A stretch of 48,646 nt of DNA from Schinkia azotoformans LMG 9581 (GTDB taxonomy: Bacteria; Bacillota; Bacilli; Bacillales; Bacillaceae_J): assembly GCF_000307855.1 (NCBI RefSeq), contig NZ_AJLR01000046.1, positions 1 through 48,646 of the forward strand. Direction: 5' to 3'. A program made the translations under genes and the position numbers. A model generated the notes under the pieces. The model worked only from the letters and a program-made list of their open reading frames with translations, ran no database searches and was not told the DNA's origin. Numbering within the stretch: the first letter of the stretch is position 1; each line of letters opens with the position of its first letter. This document shows, in pieces, positions 1 to 8,668 of the stretch.

Positions 1-36
1 TTTGATGCTACTTACAAGATTCAAACTATGAAATAA
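1..36 (+). CDS. 3' end of an unidentified gene (partial)
   Basis: The window opens in frame with 11 codons ending TMK and a TAA at 34-36. A strong ribosome site (AAAGGAGG) for the next gene starts right after the stop, so this looks like the tail of the upstream gene in the same operon. Too little is present to name a product. Confidence 0.4.
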   Translation, partial: FDATYKIQTMK

Positions 37-49
37 AGGAGGTGGAAAG

Positions 50-289
50 ATGAGCAGTCCAATTACACCAAGTGTACATGGATTAATTAAGAAAGATGCA
101 GATGAATTACGGGAAATAATTTCCGAATTAAAAAGACCATCATTAATGAAACTTTGTCGTGAAGCTATTCATACCATTAAAGGCAGAAATGAGTATATTG
201 ACTATATCAAGCGTGAAAACGAGGATATGTACAGAAAATTGAATAGAATTAGTGAGATTATCGAGCAAGGTAGAAAAGAGTTAGAATGA
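50..289 (+). CDS. small helical protein of unknown function (79 aa)
   Basis: An ATG follows a near-perfect ribosome site, AAAGGAGGTGGAAAG, and the frame runs 79 codons. The product is highly charged and predicted mostly helical; the C-terminal half (about residues 45-79, rich in Lys, Arg and Glu with regular Ile/Leu) could form a coiled coil. No catalytic motif or membrane segment is visible. It lies in the prophage stretch ahead of the packaging genes, where small regulators are common. I do not recognise the family. Confidence 0.7.
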   Translation: MSSPITPSVHGLIKKDADELREIISELKRPSLMKLCREAIHTIKGRNEYIDYIKRENEDMYRKLNRISEIIEQGRKELE

Positions 290-335
290 TTCGCACTTCG
301 ATGATATTGCAAAGTAAAAGAGAAAATTTGGAAGG

Positions 336-812
336 TTAAGGATTGCGCCTTCCTTCCAAATCCTTTAATGCAAGTTCACGAAAATATAAACCGATATGGA
401 TCTGCTGTTCAGCACAGATAGCCTCTATTTCTTCCCAATCATCGTCAGAAAGTCTGATTGTCGGGGAGCGCTTTCTATCGTTTGATTTTAAATGTGACTC
501 CGGAGCCTCGTAAGACTGTAAGGCGTCATTCAGTTTACCGATTTTTATCTCGGCGGCTAGAATCATATTAATTATGTAATCTGACGTGTACAAAGGTAAA
601 TGAGCCTTATTGGTAGCAACGGAATGCAAACGAATTTCGAGATCATTTGTGCCAAGATACTCTGTTTTGTAAATATCATCTGCTAGATTTCTGTCGACAG
701 CTAAGAGCAATGAGTATGATGATTTGATTTGTTGTTCTCGGATTCCTGATAGGGCAGAAAGTCCTTGACGGTTTAATTTATTAAGTTCGGATTTGCGGGA
801 TTCGATATCCAA
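336..812 (-). CDS. putative ribbon-helix-helix or mobilisation-like protein (158 aa)
   Basis: The frame is open back to 938, but the likely start is the TTG at 812: it is preceded by AGAGGTGATTAA, whereas the upstream part has no ribosome site and odd composition. The C-terminal 45 residues (RSPTIRLSDDDWEEIEAICAEQ and onwards) resemble the beta-strand plus two helices of RHH or MobC-like DNA-binding proteins; the N-terminal part is helical. It is transcribed against its neighbours, like other accessory genes in this stretch. A DNA-binding role is inference; the family is not firmly identified. Confidence 0.6.
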   Translation of the reverse strand: MDIESRKSELNKLNRQGLSALSGIREQQIKSSYSLLLAVDRNLADDIYKTEYLGTNDLEIRLHSVATNKAHLPLYTSDYIINMILAAEIKIGKLNDALQSYEAPESHLKSNDRKRSPTIRLSDDDWEEIEAICAEQQIHIGLYFRELALKDLEGRRNP

Positions 813-925
813 ATTAATCACCTCTAAGCTTAATTTAGCATAAGAGGAAAAATAGTAAATAGTACGCCAGCGCGAGCGAGAAACATGAAGATGACCTGTG
901 TGATTTAAGAAATGGAGCTGAGGAA

Positions 926-1117
926 ATGAGGCAAACATTAGTTGTAAATTTTGGTGAATATGAATTTACCAACTTTGAGCGTGCAGTTAAATCTCTTGAA
1001 GAAGAATACGGATATGAGGGCTTCGCTTGGGATATGGTTGTTGCAAGTAATGATTTTGAGATTCTGTGTGAATTTTTATCAGATGATGGAATTGATGCAG
1101 AAATAGTAATATGTTAG
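926..1117 (+). CDS. small acidic protein of unknown function (63 aa)
   Basis: An ATG start 3 bases after GAGG opens a 63-codon frame ending at TAG, about 35 bases before a hairpin terminator. The product is acidic (many Glu and Asp) with two hydrophobic strands and a short helix, and ends in Cys. Small acidic proteins in such phage regions can be inhibitors or DNA mimics, but nothing here proves that. I do not recognise it. Confidence 0.5.
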   Translation: MRQTLVVNFGEYEFTNFERAVKSLEEEYGYEGFAWDMVVASNDFEILCEFLSDDGIDAEIVIC

Positions 1118-1151
1118 TTCGCATTTCGATGAAAGGTTTTCATTAAATAAA

Positions 1152-1181
1152 AAAAGCCTATTCCTAAATGGAAAGGCTTTT
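1152..1181. terminator. bidirectional rho-independent terminator
   Basis: AAAAGCCT pairs with AGGCTTTT, extended by TTCC/GGAA with one bulged A, around a 5-base loop. A-rich and T-rich flanks suit both strands. It sits between the 926 gene and the converging hicB. Confidence 0.7.
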
Positions 1182-1224
1182 AACAGTTAACAATGTACAT
1201 TTATTTATTTAATTATTATAAGCA

Positions 1225-1647
1225 TTAGTGTTTTGAATCCTTAGTAATATCTAATGCCTCTTTGATTGCCGATTGCAACAACTGAGAAAAGTTCAATCCA
1301 GCTTCTTCAGCTGCATCCCTAAGCCATCTTGGTAAAGTACAGTTTTTCGTTACAGCTTTATTTGCATCTTCATTACGATATGGTGGCATATACACGTCTA
1401 TATAATAAAGACATTCATCTGTTGATAATTCTAGTGATGCAGGGTCAGAAGGCTTAGGTAGCTCCTGTTCATTTTCTTCTAATTCAAGAATACGGGAAGC
1501 TAACATTTCTTTTGCTCTCTTAACACCATCTAAAAAGTCAGATGGAATAATTGCGGTTCCAGGAAAGTCAGGGAAGTACATGCCTTGATTACCAACTTCA
1601 TCTTTTTCGTATACAACTGGATAAGTGTAATGACCTGGATATGTCAT
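1225..1647 (-). CDS. hicB: HicB family antitoxin
   Basis: HicB neutralises the HicA mRNA interferase and usually represses its own operon. The 140-aa product has the HicB partial RNase H-like N-terminus (YPVVYEKDEVG, then MYFPDFPGT; about residues 8-30) and a C-terminal ribbon-helix-helix-like segment (PRWLRDAAEEAGLNFSQLLQ, about 105-130) that would bind the operator. The ATG at 1647 is chosen because GAGGTGATAAAT precedes it; a GTG nine bases upstream lacks a ribosome site. It lies 76 bases downstream of hicA, in the common hicA-hicB order, and ends before a bidirectional terminator. Confidence 0.9.
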   Translation of the reverse strand: MTYPGHYTYPVVYEKDEVGNQGMYFPDFPGTAIIPSDFLDGVKRAKEMLASRILELEENEQELPKPSDPASLELSTDECLYYIDVYMPPYRNEDANKAVTKNCTLPRWLRDAAEEAGLNFSQLLQSAIKEALDITKDSKH

Positions 1648-1723
1648 ATTTATCACCTCAATATTTGTTTATTTTATTTTTTATAAAATTAGAGGTAAGG
1701 AAATTGAGTGGAACAAGAGGGGG

Positions 1724-1939
1724 TTAGAACTTAACCCCTGATGTCCTTTCAATACTACTTAGAGTGCCTTTAGGAATCACTCTACCATCACCGTGGAAGC
1801 TTATGTCTGCGAATCTCGTTGGGTCATCTTTATGTATGTATCTTTGATGACTGCCAGGATTTTTGTGAGTCGGCGACTTTATGAATCCTTCTTTTTTTAG
1901 TTTCTTTAAGACCTCTCGGACTGTAACTTGTTTTCCCAA
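1724..1939 (-). CDS. hicA: HicA family toxin (mRNA interferase)
   Basis: This 71-aa protein has the dsRBD-like HicA fold signature: an N-terminal helix with LKKLKKEGF, the GSH motif at residues 29-31 with the expected catalytic His31, and the HGDGRVIPKGTL strand-turn near the end. HicA cleaves mRNA and stalls growth until bound by HicB. The start is TTG at 1939, set by AGGAGGTAAGGA just upstream. It is transcribed from a near-consensus promoter (1963-1992) and is followed by hicB. It probably stabilises the prophage or acts in abortive infection; that role is inference. Confidence 0.92.
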   Translation of the reverse strand: MGKQVTVREVLKKLKKEGFIKSPTHKNPGSHQRYIHKDDPTRFADISFHGDGRVIPKGTLSSIERTSGVKF

Positions 1940-1962
1940 TTCCTTACCTCCTTTCTGATTTT

Positions 1963-2020
1963 ATTATAACACGCAGTAATTATGCGTGTCAATAAAATAA
2001 TGCGTATATATTATACGTAT
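1963..2020 (-). promoter_or_regulatory. hicAB promoter with internal operator palindrome
   Basis: On the minus strand a perfect TTGACA (1987-1992) and perfect TATAAT (1963-1968) are 18 bases apart. Arms ACACGCA (1969-1975) and TGCGTGT (1983-1989) form a palindrome that fills the spacer and touches both boxes, as expected for a HicB operator. A second imperfect inverted repeat (GCGTATA/TATACGT, about 2002-2018) lies just upstream and may be a second HicB site. Confidence 0.75.
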
Positions 2021-2149
2021 CAACGAAAACAGTTTTAGTTATTTTATTTTTTTGTCGTACGAAAATACATATATGAGAGGACTTTTTATTTGTGTCTTAT
2101 ACCGGGCGTTTTATTCTGAAATAAAAATATATATAAATAGGTGATCGAT

Positions 2150-2218
2150 ATGATAATTAGGGATCGAATCACACAACGTGAGAAACAGCAACTAGAGAAA
2201 ATTAAAAAGAATAAATGA
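2150..2218 (+). other. 22-codon ORF, probably the detached N-terminus of the next gene
   Basis: ATG at 2150 follows AGGTGATCGAT and opens 22 codons (highly charged, ending IKKNK) closed by TGA at 2216-2218. The frame continues after this single stop into the zincin-like gene downstream, with helical, charged sequence on both sides (ENLSERQLRELMG after the stop). This suggests a nonsense mutation in one longer gene, or translation through the TGA. Confidence 0.5.
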
Positions 2219-2251
2219 GAAAATTTAAGTGAACGACAATTGCGGGAGTTG

Positions 2252-2611
2252 ATGGGAGAGTTTGACCAGAGGCTTGAGCGTGGAAAAGGAGCGTTGAGTA
2301 TTCCAAATAAAATAAAGGTTGCAGGGATAGTATACACTGTCGAGGAAAAAGATGTAGTGATTATCGATGATTGTGCAGGCTATGTTGGTCTATATAATTA
2401 TAAAGATACAAGAATTGAAATCTTGAAAGATATGACTCTACAAAGAAAACAGGAAACATTAGTTCATGAAGTTCTTCATGCAGTTTTATTTGAATTTGGA
2501 TTAAAGGATCATGATGAAGAGTTAGTTGAACGTGCAGCTCAAGTGTTGTATCAAGTATTGAAGGATAATCCAAATTTATTGGGAAACTATCAAACTTCTA
2601 TTGTGCAGTAG
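2252..2611 (+). CDS. ImmA/IrrE-like putative zinc metallopeptidase
   Basis: The protein has an HEVLHAVLFEFGL segment (HExxH zincin motif) with a downstream helix carrying conserved Glu (EELVERAAQ), the layout of small ImmA/IrrE-type phage metallopeptidases, which in ICEBs1 and related elements cleave a repressor. It is about 119 aa from ATG 2252; a TTG at 2240 is also possible. The ATG has a GGGAG only 3 bases away and the TTG has none, so initiation looks poor. In frame upstream, beyond one TGA, is a well-initiated 22-codon ORF (2150). The gene may be a recent pseudogene or be expressed by re-initiation. No repressor target is adjacent. Confidence 0.6.
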   Translation: MGEFDQRLERGKGALSIPNKIKVAGIVYTVEEKDVVIIDDCAGYVGLYNYKDTRIEILKDMTLQRKQETLVHEVLHAVLFEFGLKDHDEELVERAAQVLYQVLKDNPNLLGNYQTSIVQ

Positions 2612-2632
2612 AAGCTTGATAGTTTTGTGGCA

Positions 2633-2800
2633 TTACTTTTCAGTACGAACGCCCTTAAATTTACCACCGGTAGATTTTACGTCCATAAATCGACCTGTGG
2701 ACGCATCTCTTTTCACGTAGGTATCATTTTTGGGATTGTACGTTTGAGTGCGACCGGTAACTGCACCTTTTCTGTAGCCATCGCCAGTGTTAGTTGCCAT
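2633..2800 (-). CDS. small basic phage protein of a widespread unknown family (55 aa)
   Basis: On the minus strand an ATG at 2800 follows AGGAGGTGATATC, an excellent ribosome site, and opens 55 codons. The product is Gly-, Thr- and Lys-rich (GDGYRKGAVTGRTQ; KRDASTGRFMDVK; GKFKGVRTEK). Short proteins with this RKG, TGRFM and FKGVR layout occur widely in bacteria and phages without a known role. It is convergent with the zincin-like gene and divergent from the Cse60-like gene. Function unknown. Confidence 0.75.
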   Translation of the reverse strand: MATNTGDGYRKGAVTGRTQTYNPKNDTYVKRDASTGRFMDVKSTGGKFKGVRTEK

Positions 2801-2893
2801 GATATCACCTCCTATCTTACAATATTCGGCAATATAAAAGGAAATTCCTTCAAGATGTCGAATTGAGTAGGTGAAAGGAGGAATTTTGAAAAA

Positions 2894-3097
2894 ATGGTTA
2901 GAGTTAAATTAATTAAGGACGAAAATGAACAATATTTCGAGAGGCTAGTGAATGAATTTCTGTCAGAGTTATCGGAAGGGCAACTAATAAATATTCAATA
3001 TGCCACTACACCAACAGCAATTGCAACTCACAGTGAATATGGTGTTTATCCAAGTGTTGAATACTCAGCTTTTATCCAGTATAAAGAATCAAAGTAA
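2894..3097 (+). CDS. Cse60-like small protein
   Basis: The 67-aa product opens VRVKLIKDENEQYFERLVNEF, has a central INIQYATT strand, and ends EYSAFIQYK, matching the layout of the B. subtilis sporulation protein Cse60 (DUF2758). ATG 2894 lies 12 bases after AAAGGAGG. Cse60 is a sigma-E-dependent protein of unknown biochemical role; relatives are frequent in Bacillus phages, where they may serve another purpose. Assignment rests on pattern similarity only. Confidence 0.7.
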   Translation: MVRVKLIKDENEQYFERLVNEFLSELSEGQLINIQYATTPTAIATHSEYGVYPSVEYSAFIQYKESK

Positions 3098-3122
3098 TAT
3101 AATAACAAAAGGAAGGTTTAAT

Positions 3123-3311
3123 ATGATCGAAGTGAGATATCGCAATAAATCAAATAACCTTGAAGTTATTTATGTAAATGAAGAAAGCGCAGAGCTGCTT
3201 AAAGACTGGATAAAAGATGGTCAAAAAGATGAAAAAAAATACTTTACTACGGACAATAATGAAAAAGTTTATTATAAACAGGTTTCCAAAATTGATTACG
3301 ATTTAACATGA
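3123..3311 (+). CDS. small protein of unknown function (62 aa)
   Basis: ATG 3123 follows AAAAGGAAGGTTTAAT; a longer open frame from 3000 overlaps the Cse60-like gene and lacks a ribosome site. The product is charged, alternates short strands and one helix (ESAELLKDWIKDG), and has several Tyr and Lys near its end. It ends just before a hairpin terminator, so it closes the transcript that starts with the Cse60-like gene. Family not recognised. Confidence 0.65.
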   Translation: MIEVRYRNKSNNLEVIYVNEESAELLKDWIKDGQKDEKKYFTTDNNEKVYYKQVSKIDYDLT

Positions 3312-3326
3312 AGATTGTTAAAACAT

Positions 3327-3353
3327 AAGCACTCTCATTATGAGGTGCTTTTT
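3327..3353 (+). terminator. rho-independent terminator before the packaging genes
   Basis: AAGCAC and CTCA pair with TGAG and GTGCTT (one bulged T), followed by TTTCTTTT. It separates the early accessory genes from terS. Confidence 0.75.
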
Positions 3354-3401
3354 CTTTTGTTCAAAACAACTTAAATATTCGGGGGTGGCAGGTGATGTAG
3401 T

Positions 3402-4139
3402 ATGGCTGAAAAATATGTACTAGCTGAAAAAGACTATGTTAAAGGCATGAAGTATAAAGACATAGCTGAAAAATATGAAGTGTCTTTGAACACAGTAAAG
3501 TCATGGAAAAAGCGTTATGGATGGAATCGCGAAAGGGGTGCACCCTCTGAAAAAGGTGTGCACACAAAAAAACGTGGTGCGCCTAAAGGAAATATCAATG
3601 CAAAGGGCAACGATGGTGGGGCACCTAAGAGAAACCAAAACGCAGTAACCCATGGATTTTTTTCTAAATTTCTTCCAGTTGAAACTCTAGAGATCATGGA
3701 GAGTATGAATAAGCGTTCCCCGGCTGATTTAATTTGGGACCAAATACAAATTCAGTATGCTGCTATTATCAGAGCCCAACAGATTATGTTTGTTCAAAGT
3801 AAAGACGAAATGATTAAAGAGCTCAAGAAAGCTAAATATGAGTACTTTGAGTTGCCAAAAGATCAGGGCGGAGGCTTTGAAAAGCAAATCACTGAGGAAG
3901 AATACGAATTCCAATTCGCTTGGGACCGTCATGCAACATTTCTTAATGCTCAGTCCCGGGCTATGAGCGAACTAAGAAGTTTAATTAAACAGTTTAATGA
4001 AATGGCCCATGAAGATGATGAGCGCCGATTGAAGCTTGAGCAAATGCAGTTGAATATCGAGAAAACGAAAGCTGAGGTTGATAAGATTTCATCAGATGAT
4101 GATAAACCGATTGAAATTCTTATCAAGCGAAAGTCTTAA
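3402..4139 (+). CDS. terS: terminase small subunit (PBSX XtmA/YqaS-like)
   Basis: TerS binds the packaging site on phage DNA and hands it to TerL. The 245-aa product has an N-terminal helix-turn-helix (about residues 9-38, [20 protein letters not shown]) followed by a WKKRYGW linker, a Gly/Lys-rich loop (GAPKGN repeated as GAPKRN), then a long helical oligomerisation region and a C-terminal IEILIKRK tail, as in PBSX/skin small subunits. ATG 3402 follows AGGTGATGTAGT. It heads the structural operon. The usual tight coupling to terL is lost: 199 bases separate them. Confidence 0.9.
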   Translation: MAEKYVLAEKDYVKGMKYKDIAEKYEVSLNTVKSWKKRYGWNRERGAPSEKGVHTKKRGAPKGNINAKGNDGGAPKRNQNAVTHGFFSKFLPVETLEIMESMNKRSPADLIWDQIQIQYAAIIRAQQIMFVQSKDEMIKELKKAKYEYFELPKDQGGGFEKQITEEEYEFQFAWDRHATFLNAQSRAMSELRSLIKQFNEMAHEDDERRLKLEQMQLNIEKTKAEVDKISSDDDKPIEILIKRKS

Positions 4140-4338
4140 TTTTATACGTGGATCTCGGGAATTAATTGTTTTCCAGTGTAGTAAAACCCTTATTTTTCAA
4201 CAATGTATAAAAGATTGTATAACGTATCTTAATTTTAGGTTGTTTAAACCACGCAAATACAACAAGTTAGTTGTCGTATTATTACGTAATAATGTTGAAT
4301 ATCTATTCATGAATATGCAGTAAAGGTTTTGATAAATC
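4140..4338 (+). promoter_or_regulatory. terS-terL gap containing a 16-base palindrome
   Basis: No convincing gene lies in these AT-rich 199 bases. A perfect 16-base palindrome, ATTATTACGTAATAAT, is at 4278-4293. The terL ATG at 4339 has only AAAGG, 12 bases upstream. The palindrome could be a protein-binding site or a packaging (pac) element; neither is shown. Confidence 0.4.
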
Positions 4339-5616
4339 ATGATTGAAAAAGAGGTTAATCCGCATTTTGAAAACTTTTTGTTTGATTGGTCCACTAAGTT
4401 TCAGTTTTTAGTTGGCGGGTATGGCTCATCCAAGAGTTACCATATCGCTTTGAAATTAATACTAAAAATGCTAGAAGATAAACGTACCGCTTTAGTTGTC
4501 CGTGAGGTGTATGATACCCATAGGGACTCAACCTTTTCCTTGCTGGAAGAAATAGTGATTGACTTAGGTCTTGAAGGCCGCGTTAAATGTTTGTCATCGC
4601 CTATGCAACTAAGATTCCCAAACGGGAGTAAGATCATCTTTAAGGGGATGGACAAGCCGGCAAAATTAAAGTCTATAAACAACGTATCAATCATCTGGGT
4701 TGAAGAATGCTCCGAGGTAAAGTATGCTGGATTTAAGGAGCTCTTGGGTCGCTTGAGGCATCCAAAATTAAAGTTACACATGTTGCTGTCAACTAATCCA
4801 GTAGGTGAAGACAACTGGACATTTAAGCACTTTTTTAAAGATGAGTTGACAGGGCGCTTAGTGTTAGATGACCACGAGCTTTATGAAAAACGTACGGTTA
4901 TTACAAATGATACCTACTATCACCATTCAACAGCTGACGATAATCTATTTTTACCAGAAAGCTATATCGCACAGCTTGAAGAGTTAAAAGAGTATGATCC
5001 AGACCTTTACCGCATAGCCAGGAAAGGTCATTTTGGCGTGAACGGGATTAGAGTGCTGCCACAGTTTGAGGAATGGCCACACAGGGAAGTAATGGCTGCC
5101 ATTAAAAATGTTAAAAAGCCAATAAATCGTGTTGGCATGGACTTTGGATTTGAGGACTCATTTAATGCCGTTGTTCGAATGGTGATAGACCACAACCAAA
5201 AGATTTTGTATATCTATTGGCAGTACTACAAAAATAAAATGACAGATGATTTAACAGCAAAAGACCTGGAAGAGTTTAAACGGACTAAGGAATTGATTAT
5301 TGCCGATAGTGCAGAACCGAAAGCCATTCAATATTACAAACAGTGCGGTTTTAGGATGAAAGGTGCTAGGAAGTTTCAAGGATCCCGATTAGCTAATACT
5401 AAAAAAGTAAAGAGATTCAAAAAAATCATTTGTTCAAAAAATTGCCCTGACGTCATTAGGGAATTAAAATATTTAACTTATCAAGTAGACAGTGAGGGGA
5501 ACATTATCCCGGATGAGTTCAAGATTGACCCCCATTCGTTTAGTGCAATCTGGTACGGGCTTGATGGGTATGAAGTATCTGATCTTAAAGGCGGTTCCGT
5601 ATCAGTGTTAAAGTGA
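4339..5616 (+). CDS. terL: terminase large subunit (PBSX XtmB-like)
   Basis: TerL is the packaging motor and DNA cutter. Its 425 aa include a Walker A-like GGYGSSKS at residues 26-33, a Walker B IIWVEE at 118-123, a coupling segment [12 protein letters not shown] near 149-160, and the RNase H-like nuclease domain with GMDFGFEDS (Asp268) and IADSAEPK (Asp323). The sequence and length fit the SPP1/PBSX terminase family, which usually packages by headful. It is followed within 10 bases by the portal gene. Confidence 0.95.
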   Translation: MIEKEVNPHFENFLFDWSTKFQFLVGGYGSSKSYHIALKLILKMLEDKRTALVVREVYDTHRDSTFSLLEEIVIDLGLEGRVKCLSSPMQLRFPNGSKIIFKGMDKPAKLKSINNVSIIWVEECSEVKYAGFKELLGRLRHPKLKLHMLLSTNPVGEDNWTFKHFFKDELTGRLVLDDHELYEKRTVITNDTYYHHSTADDNLFLPESYIAQLEELKEYDPDLYRIARKGHFGVNGIRVLPQFEEWPHREVMAAIKNVKKPINRVGMDFGFEDSFNAVVRMVIDHNQKILYIYWQYYKNKMTDDLTAKDLEEFKRTKELIIADSAEPKAIQYYKQCGFRMKGARKFQGSRLANTKKVKRFKKIICSKNCPDVIRELKYLTYQVDSEGNIIPDEFKIDPHSFSAIWYGLDGYEVSDLKGGSVSVLK

Positions 5617-5626
5617 GGTGAAGTAA

Positions 5627-7066
5627 ATGTTAATTGAGGACCTATACAGGCGACCATACCATGAATACCTAAACGACATTATCAAAAATATGGTGGACGG
5701 TGTCATTTCTGAAAATGAGGTGATCGTTCAGGAAATTAAAGAATGGCTCAACAGTGAAACCAGAAAAAATATGATTATCGGAGAGTCCTATTATCGTAAT
5801 AAAACTGATATCCGGGATAAAAAGAAACGGGACGTTGATTGGAAATCCAGTGTGAAGCTAGAGCACGGATTTACTAAAAAACTAGTAGACCAAAAAGTTG
5901 GGTATCTGCTTACCAAAGAGCCAACAATCGCATCTGAAAATGATTCGTATACAGAGATTTTGGGTGATATTTTTAATCGCAAATTATTAAAGACCATTAA
6001 AAATACAGGTAAAGAAGCCATTAATAAAGGTATTGCTTATTTGTATGTTTATTTTAACGAAGATGGAGAATTATCTTTCAAAAAGTTTAAGTCCGAACAG
6101 ATATTGCCTTTTTGGAAAGATGATGAGCATACGGAACTTGATGCCTTTGTAAGAGTGTACGATGAATACATTTACATGAACGGCAAAAAGGAAAAGCAAA
6201 CCAAAGTGGAATTTCATCACTCTACCGGCATTAATTTTTTCATATTGGATGGCGGAAAATTGGTGGCTGATGTGCCATCCGGCATAAATAGAAACTATCA
6301 TTTCACTATTAACGAAGAGCCGTATTTGTGGACAAGAATCCCTTTGATACCGTTTAAGTATAACGAGGAGGAGCAACCGTTAATTGATTCTATTAAGACA
6401 CTTGTAGACAATTACAACAACCAGGCATCTACAAATGCAGACCTGTTAGCCGATATTCCGAATATCATCTATAAGCTCATTAACTATGGCGGTACGGACC
6501 TAGCAGAATTTCTCGCAGACTTGAATTTTTACAGAGCTGTTAAGCTAGATGAGGATGGGGATGTTGATAAGTTGCAAGCGGATCCTGCAACGGATGCAAC
6601 AGAAAAAGAGCTGGAACGTACAAGAGCAAATATATACGAATTCGGCCGCGGCTTGGATCAGAAGGATAAAGACTTGGGAAACGCTTCTGGTAAAGCTATG
6701 CGGCACAAATATGGAGATTTGGATATGGATTGCAATATCTTAGAGTCGGAGTTCCAGTCCTCTATCGATCACCTTCTATGGTTTGTTAATGAGTATTTAC
6801 TCATGACAGGCAAAGGTGATTATAGAAATGTTCCAGTCAATTTTATTTTTAACCGCGATATTATCATAAATGAGTCAGAAGTCATCGCTGATTGCCAGGC
6901 ATCAGTTGGGATTTTGGATGATAAAACAATCCGTGAAAACCATCCATGGTACAATAAAGAGGTTGAGCAACGCCTGGAAGAACAAAAAGCCAAAGAGCAG
7001 CAAGAAATTGATGGATACCAAGGAACATTCGGCCCCCATCCAAAAGACGTGAACGGCAATGAGTAA
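5627..7066 (+). CDS. portal protein (SPP1 gp6 family)
   Basis: The portal is the dodecameric ring at the capsid vertex through which DNA is packaged and ejected. The 479-aa product has the SPP1 gp6-like N-terminus (a helical clip leading to KVGYLLTKEP near residue 90), the DNYNNQASTNADLLADI helix around 260-280 and the long stem and crown helices that follow, ending in a Gln/Glu-rich tail. ATG 5627 follows GAGGTGAAGTAA. It overlaps the minor head gene by 8 bases, indicating translational coupling. Confidence 0.93.
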   Translation: MLIEDLYRRPYHEYLNDIIKNMVDGVISENEVIVQEIKEWLNSETRKNMIIGESYYRNKTDIRDKKKRDVDWKSSVKLEHGFTKKLVDQKVGYLLTKEPTIASENDSYTEILGDIFNRKLLKTIKNTGKEAINKGIAYLYVYFNEDGELSFKKFKSEQILPFWKDDEHTELDAFVRVYDEYIYMNGKKEKQTKVEFHHSTGINFFILDGGKLVADVPSGINRNYHFTINEEPYLWTRIPLIPFKYNEEEQPLIDSIKTLVDNYNNQASTNADLLADIPNIIYKLINYGGTDLAEFLADLNFYRAVKLDEDGDVDKLQADPATDATEKELERTRANIYEFGRGLDQKDKDLGNASGKAMRHKYGDLDMDCNILESEFQSSIDHLLWFVNEYLLMTGKGDYRNVPVNFIFNRDIIINESEVIADCQASVGILDDKTIRENHPWYNKEVEQRLEEQKAKEQQEIDGYQGTFGPHPKDVNGNE

Positions 7067-8663
7067 AGCCTATTGGGAAAACAGAGCTGCACAACGTGAA
7101 TTAGAATCGCAGGTAATCGCCAGTAAATACCTTGCAAGCATGAGTCAAAGCTTAAGAGAAGCTCAACAGGATATTATACGGCAGATTGAAACATTCTACT
7201 CTCGATACGCTAATGAAAATAAGGTTACGCTTGCTGAGGCTAAAAGATATTTAACAGCAAAGGAATTGAAGGATTTTAAGAATATTGATTTAAAACGATT
7301 CCGAGAAATGTCATTATCAGGAAATCCAGAATATGAACGAATTCTTAATGCCGCTAGTTACCGTGTTCGAATCTCAAGATTAGAAGCTATGAATCTGATG
7401 ATTGAAATGAGGATGGCAGAACTATATGGTGGTCCAAACGGTTTGCGGAGGTATACCTATACAGGCTTGATGGAAGTTTACCAGAACTCTTATTACAAGA
7501 CCATGTTTGACTTATCTATGCAGGGAGCGATTTCTGGAAAAGTTGCGGCCCTAACCGATGAAACAATGAAAGAGGCTCTCACTTACAATTGGAGTGGTAA
7601 AGAATTCTCTGAACGGATTTGGGGCCATCAGAAAAGCACCTTCCAAAGCATTCAAAAAACACTGGAGCGAGGATTTGCAGCTGGCCATTCCATCGACAGA
7701 ACAACAAAGGCGATTATGGAAGCGACAAACGTATCCTATTCCCGTGCTGAAGCATTAGTTCGAACGGAATCTAATTTTTTTCATAACTTAGCAGCTCGCA
7801 ATAGTTATGCGGATGCCGGAATAGAAAAATATGAAATTCTAGCAACACTTGATCATCGAACATCGGACATTTGCCGAGAACAGGATGGGAAAATATACAG
7901 TGAAAAGGACTTTAAGCCAGGGACCAATGCGCCGCCTTTTCATGTGCGCTGCCGGACTACCACTATACCGTGGTTTGACGAGTCAAAGTACATGGATGGC
8001 GAGAAAAGGCAGTCAGCTGATGGATTAATTGATTCGATGACGTATGTAGAGTGGTATGAGAGGTATGTCATAAATCCAAACAGCCAATCATCTCAAAGTC
8101 TAAAACAAGCAAAAAATATAGGATCTAAGCATTTAATTACGGACCAAGCTATAGAAAAGGTTCCGTATATTGAAATACCTGGTTATTCGGAAAAAGAAAA
8201 TAGGTCAATACAGTTAATGCATCAGGATTTATTAAGGCTTGCCAAAGAGCAAAATAATAGTGATGAGGTTATGATGATAAAACCAAAAACAGGGGCTGTC
8301 GTTACTGTTCTGGGTGATAATGATGAGGTTGATCCATCAAAAGACCATAATGCTACATTACTAATAAAAAATTCTGGAGATTCGATATTGACAGTGATGC
8401 ATAATCATCCTGGTCTTAGCGGTTTTTCATTAAATGATTTAAGATTTTTTATTACAAATGATTCAGTAAAAACTTTGACTATAATTACAAACCTAGGTCA
8501 AGTGAAATTTCTTACTAAAGCTAACAAATATCATAAATCTAAAATATTTGAGTTGCTTAAAAAGCATTTCGGTGGATATACTATAGATAATGACATTGAT
8601 TCCAAAATTGAAAAATTTCTTAAAGAAGCAAATGTTTATGGAATAATCTCTAAAAGGAGGTAA
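7059..8663 (+). CDS. MuF/SPP1 gp7-type minor head protein with a JAB-like C-terminal extension
   Basis: Residues 1 to about 335 are an SPP1 gp7/Mu gpF-like minor head protein: a helical region, then RAEALVRTESNFFHNLAARN, TSDICREQDGKIY and the MuF signature PPFHVRCRTTTIPW (about 292-305). These proteins sit inside the head near the portal and can leave with the DNA. Residues 340-534 are extra and unlike ordinary gp7. They contain HNHP at 448-451, then Ser457 and Asp460, resembling the JAMM/JAB zinc motif but one residue short in the spacer; Glu403 could be the distal acid. The coding DNA of this part (8,080-8,660) is visibly more AT-rich, suggesting domain swapping. MuF proteins with variable toxin tails form a known polymorphic toxin class; assigning this tail to it is inference. 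Confidence 0.88.
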   Translation: MSKAYWENRAAQRELESQVIASKYLASMSQSLREAQQDIIRQIETFYSRYANENKVTLAEAKRYLTAKELKDFKNIDLKRFREMSLSGNPEYERILNAASYRVRISRLEAMNLMIEMRMAELYGGPNGLRRYTYTGLMEVYQNSYYKTMFDLSMQGAISGKVAALTDETMKEALTYNWSGKEFSERIWGHQKSTFQSIQKTLERGFAAGHSIDRTTKAIMEATNVSYSRAEALVRTESNFFHNLAARNSYADAGIEKYEILATLDHRTSDICREQDGKIYSEKDFKPGTNAPPFHVRCRTTTIPWFDESKYMDGEKRQSADGLIDSMTYVEWYERYVINPNSQSSQSLKQAKNIGSKHLITDQAIEKVPYIEIPGYSEKENRSIQLMHQDLLRLAKEQNNSDEVMMIKPKTGAVVTVLGDNDEVDPSKDHNATLLIKNSGDSILTVMHNHPGLSGFSLNDLRFFITNDSVKTLTIITNLGQVKFLTKANKYHKSKIFELLKKHFGGYTIDNDIDSKIEKFLKEANVYGIISKRR

Positions 8664-8668
8664 ACCTT

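Noticed and set aside
2627-2866. 79-codon plus-strand ORF
   Set aside because: It overlaps the well-initiated 55-aa minus-strand gene (2633-2800), has no ribosome site and encodes a Cys/Ser/Thr-rich sequence without a family look.
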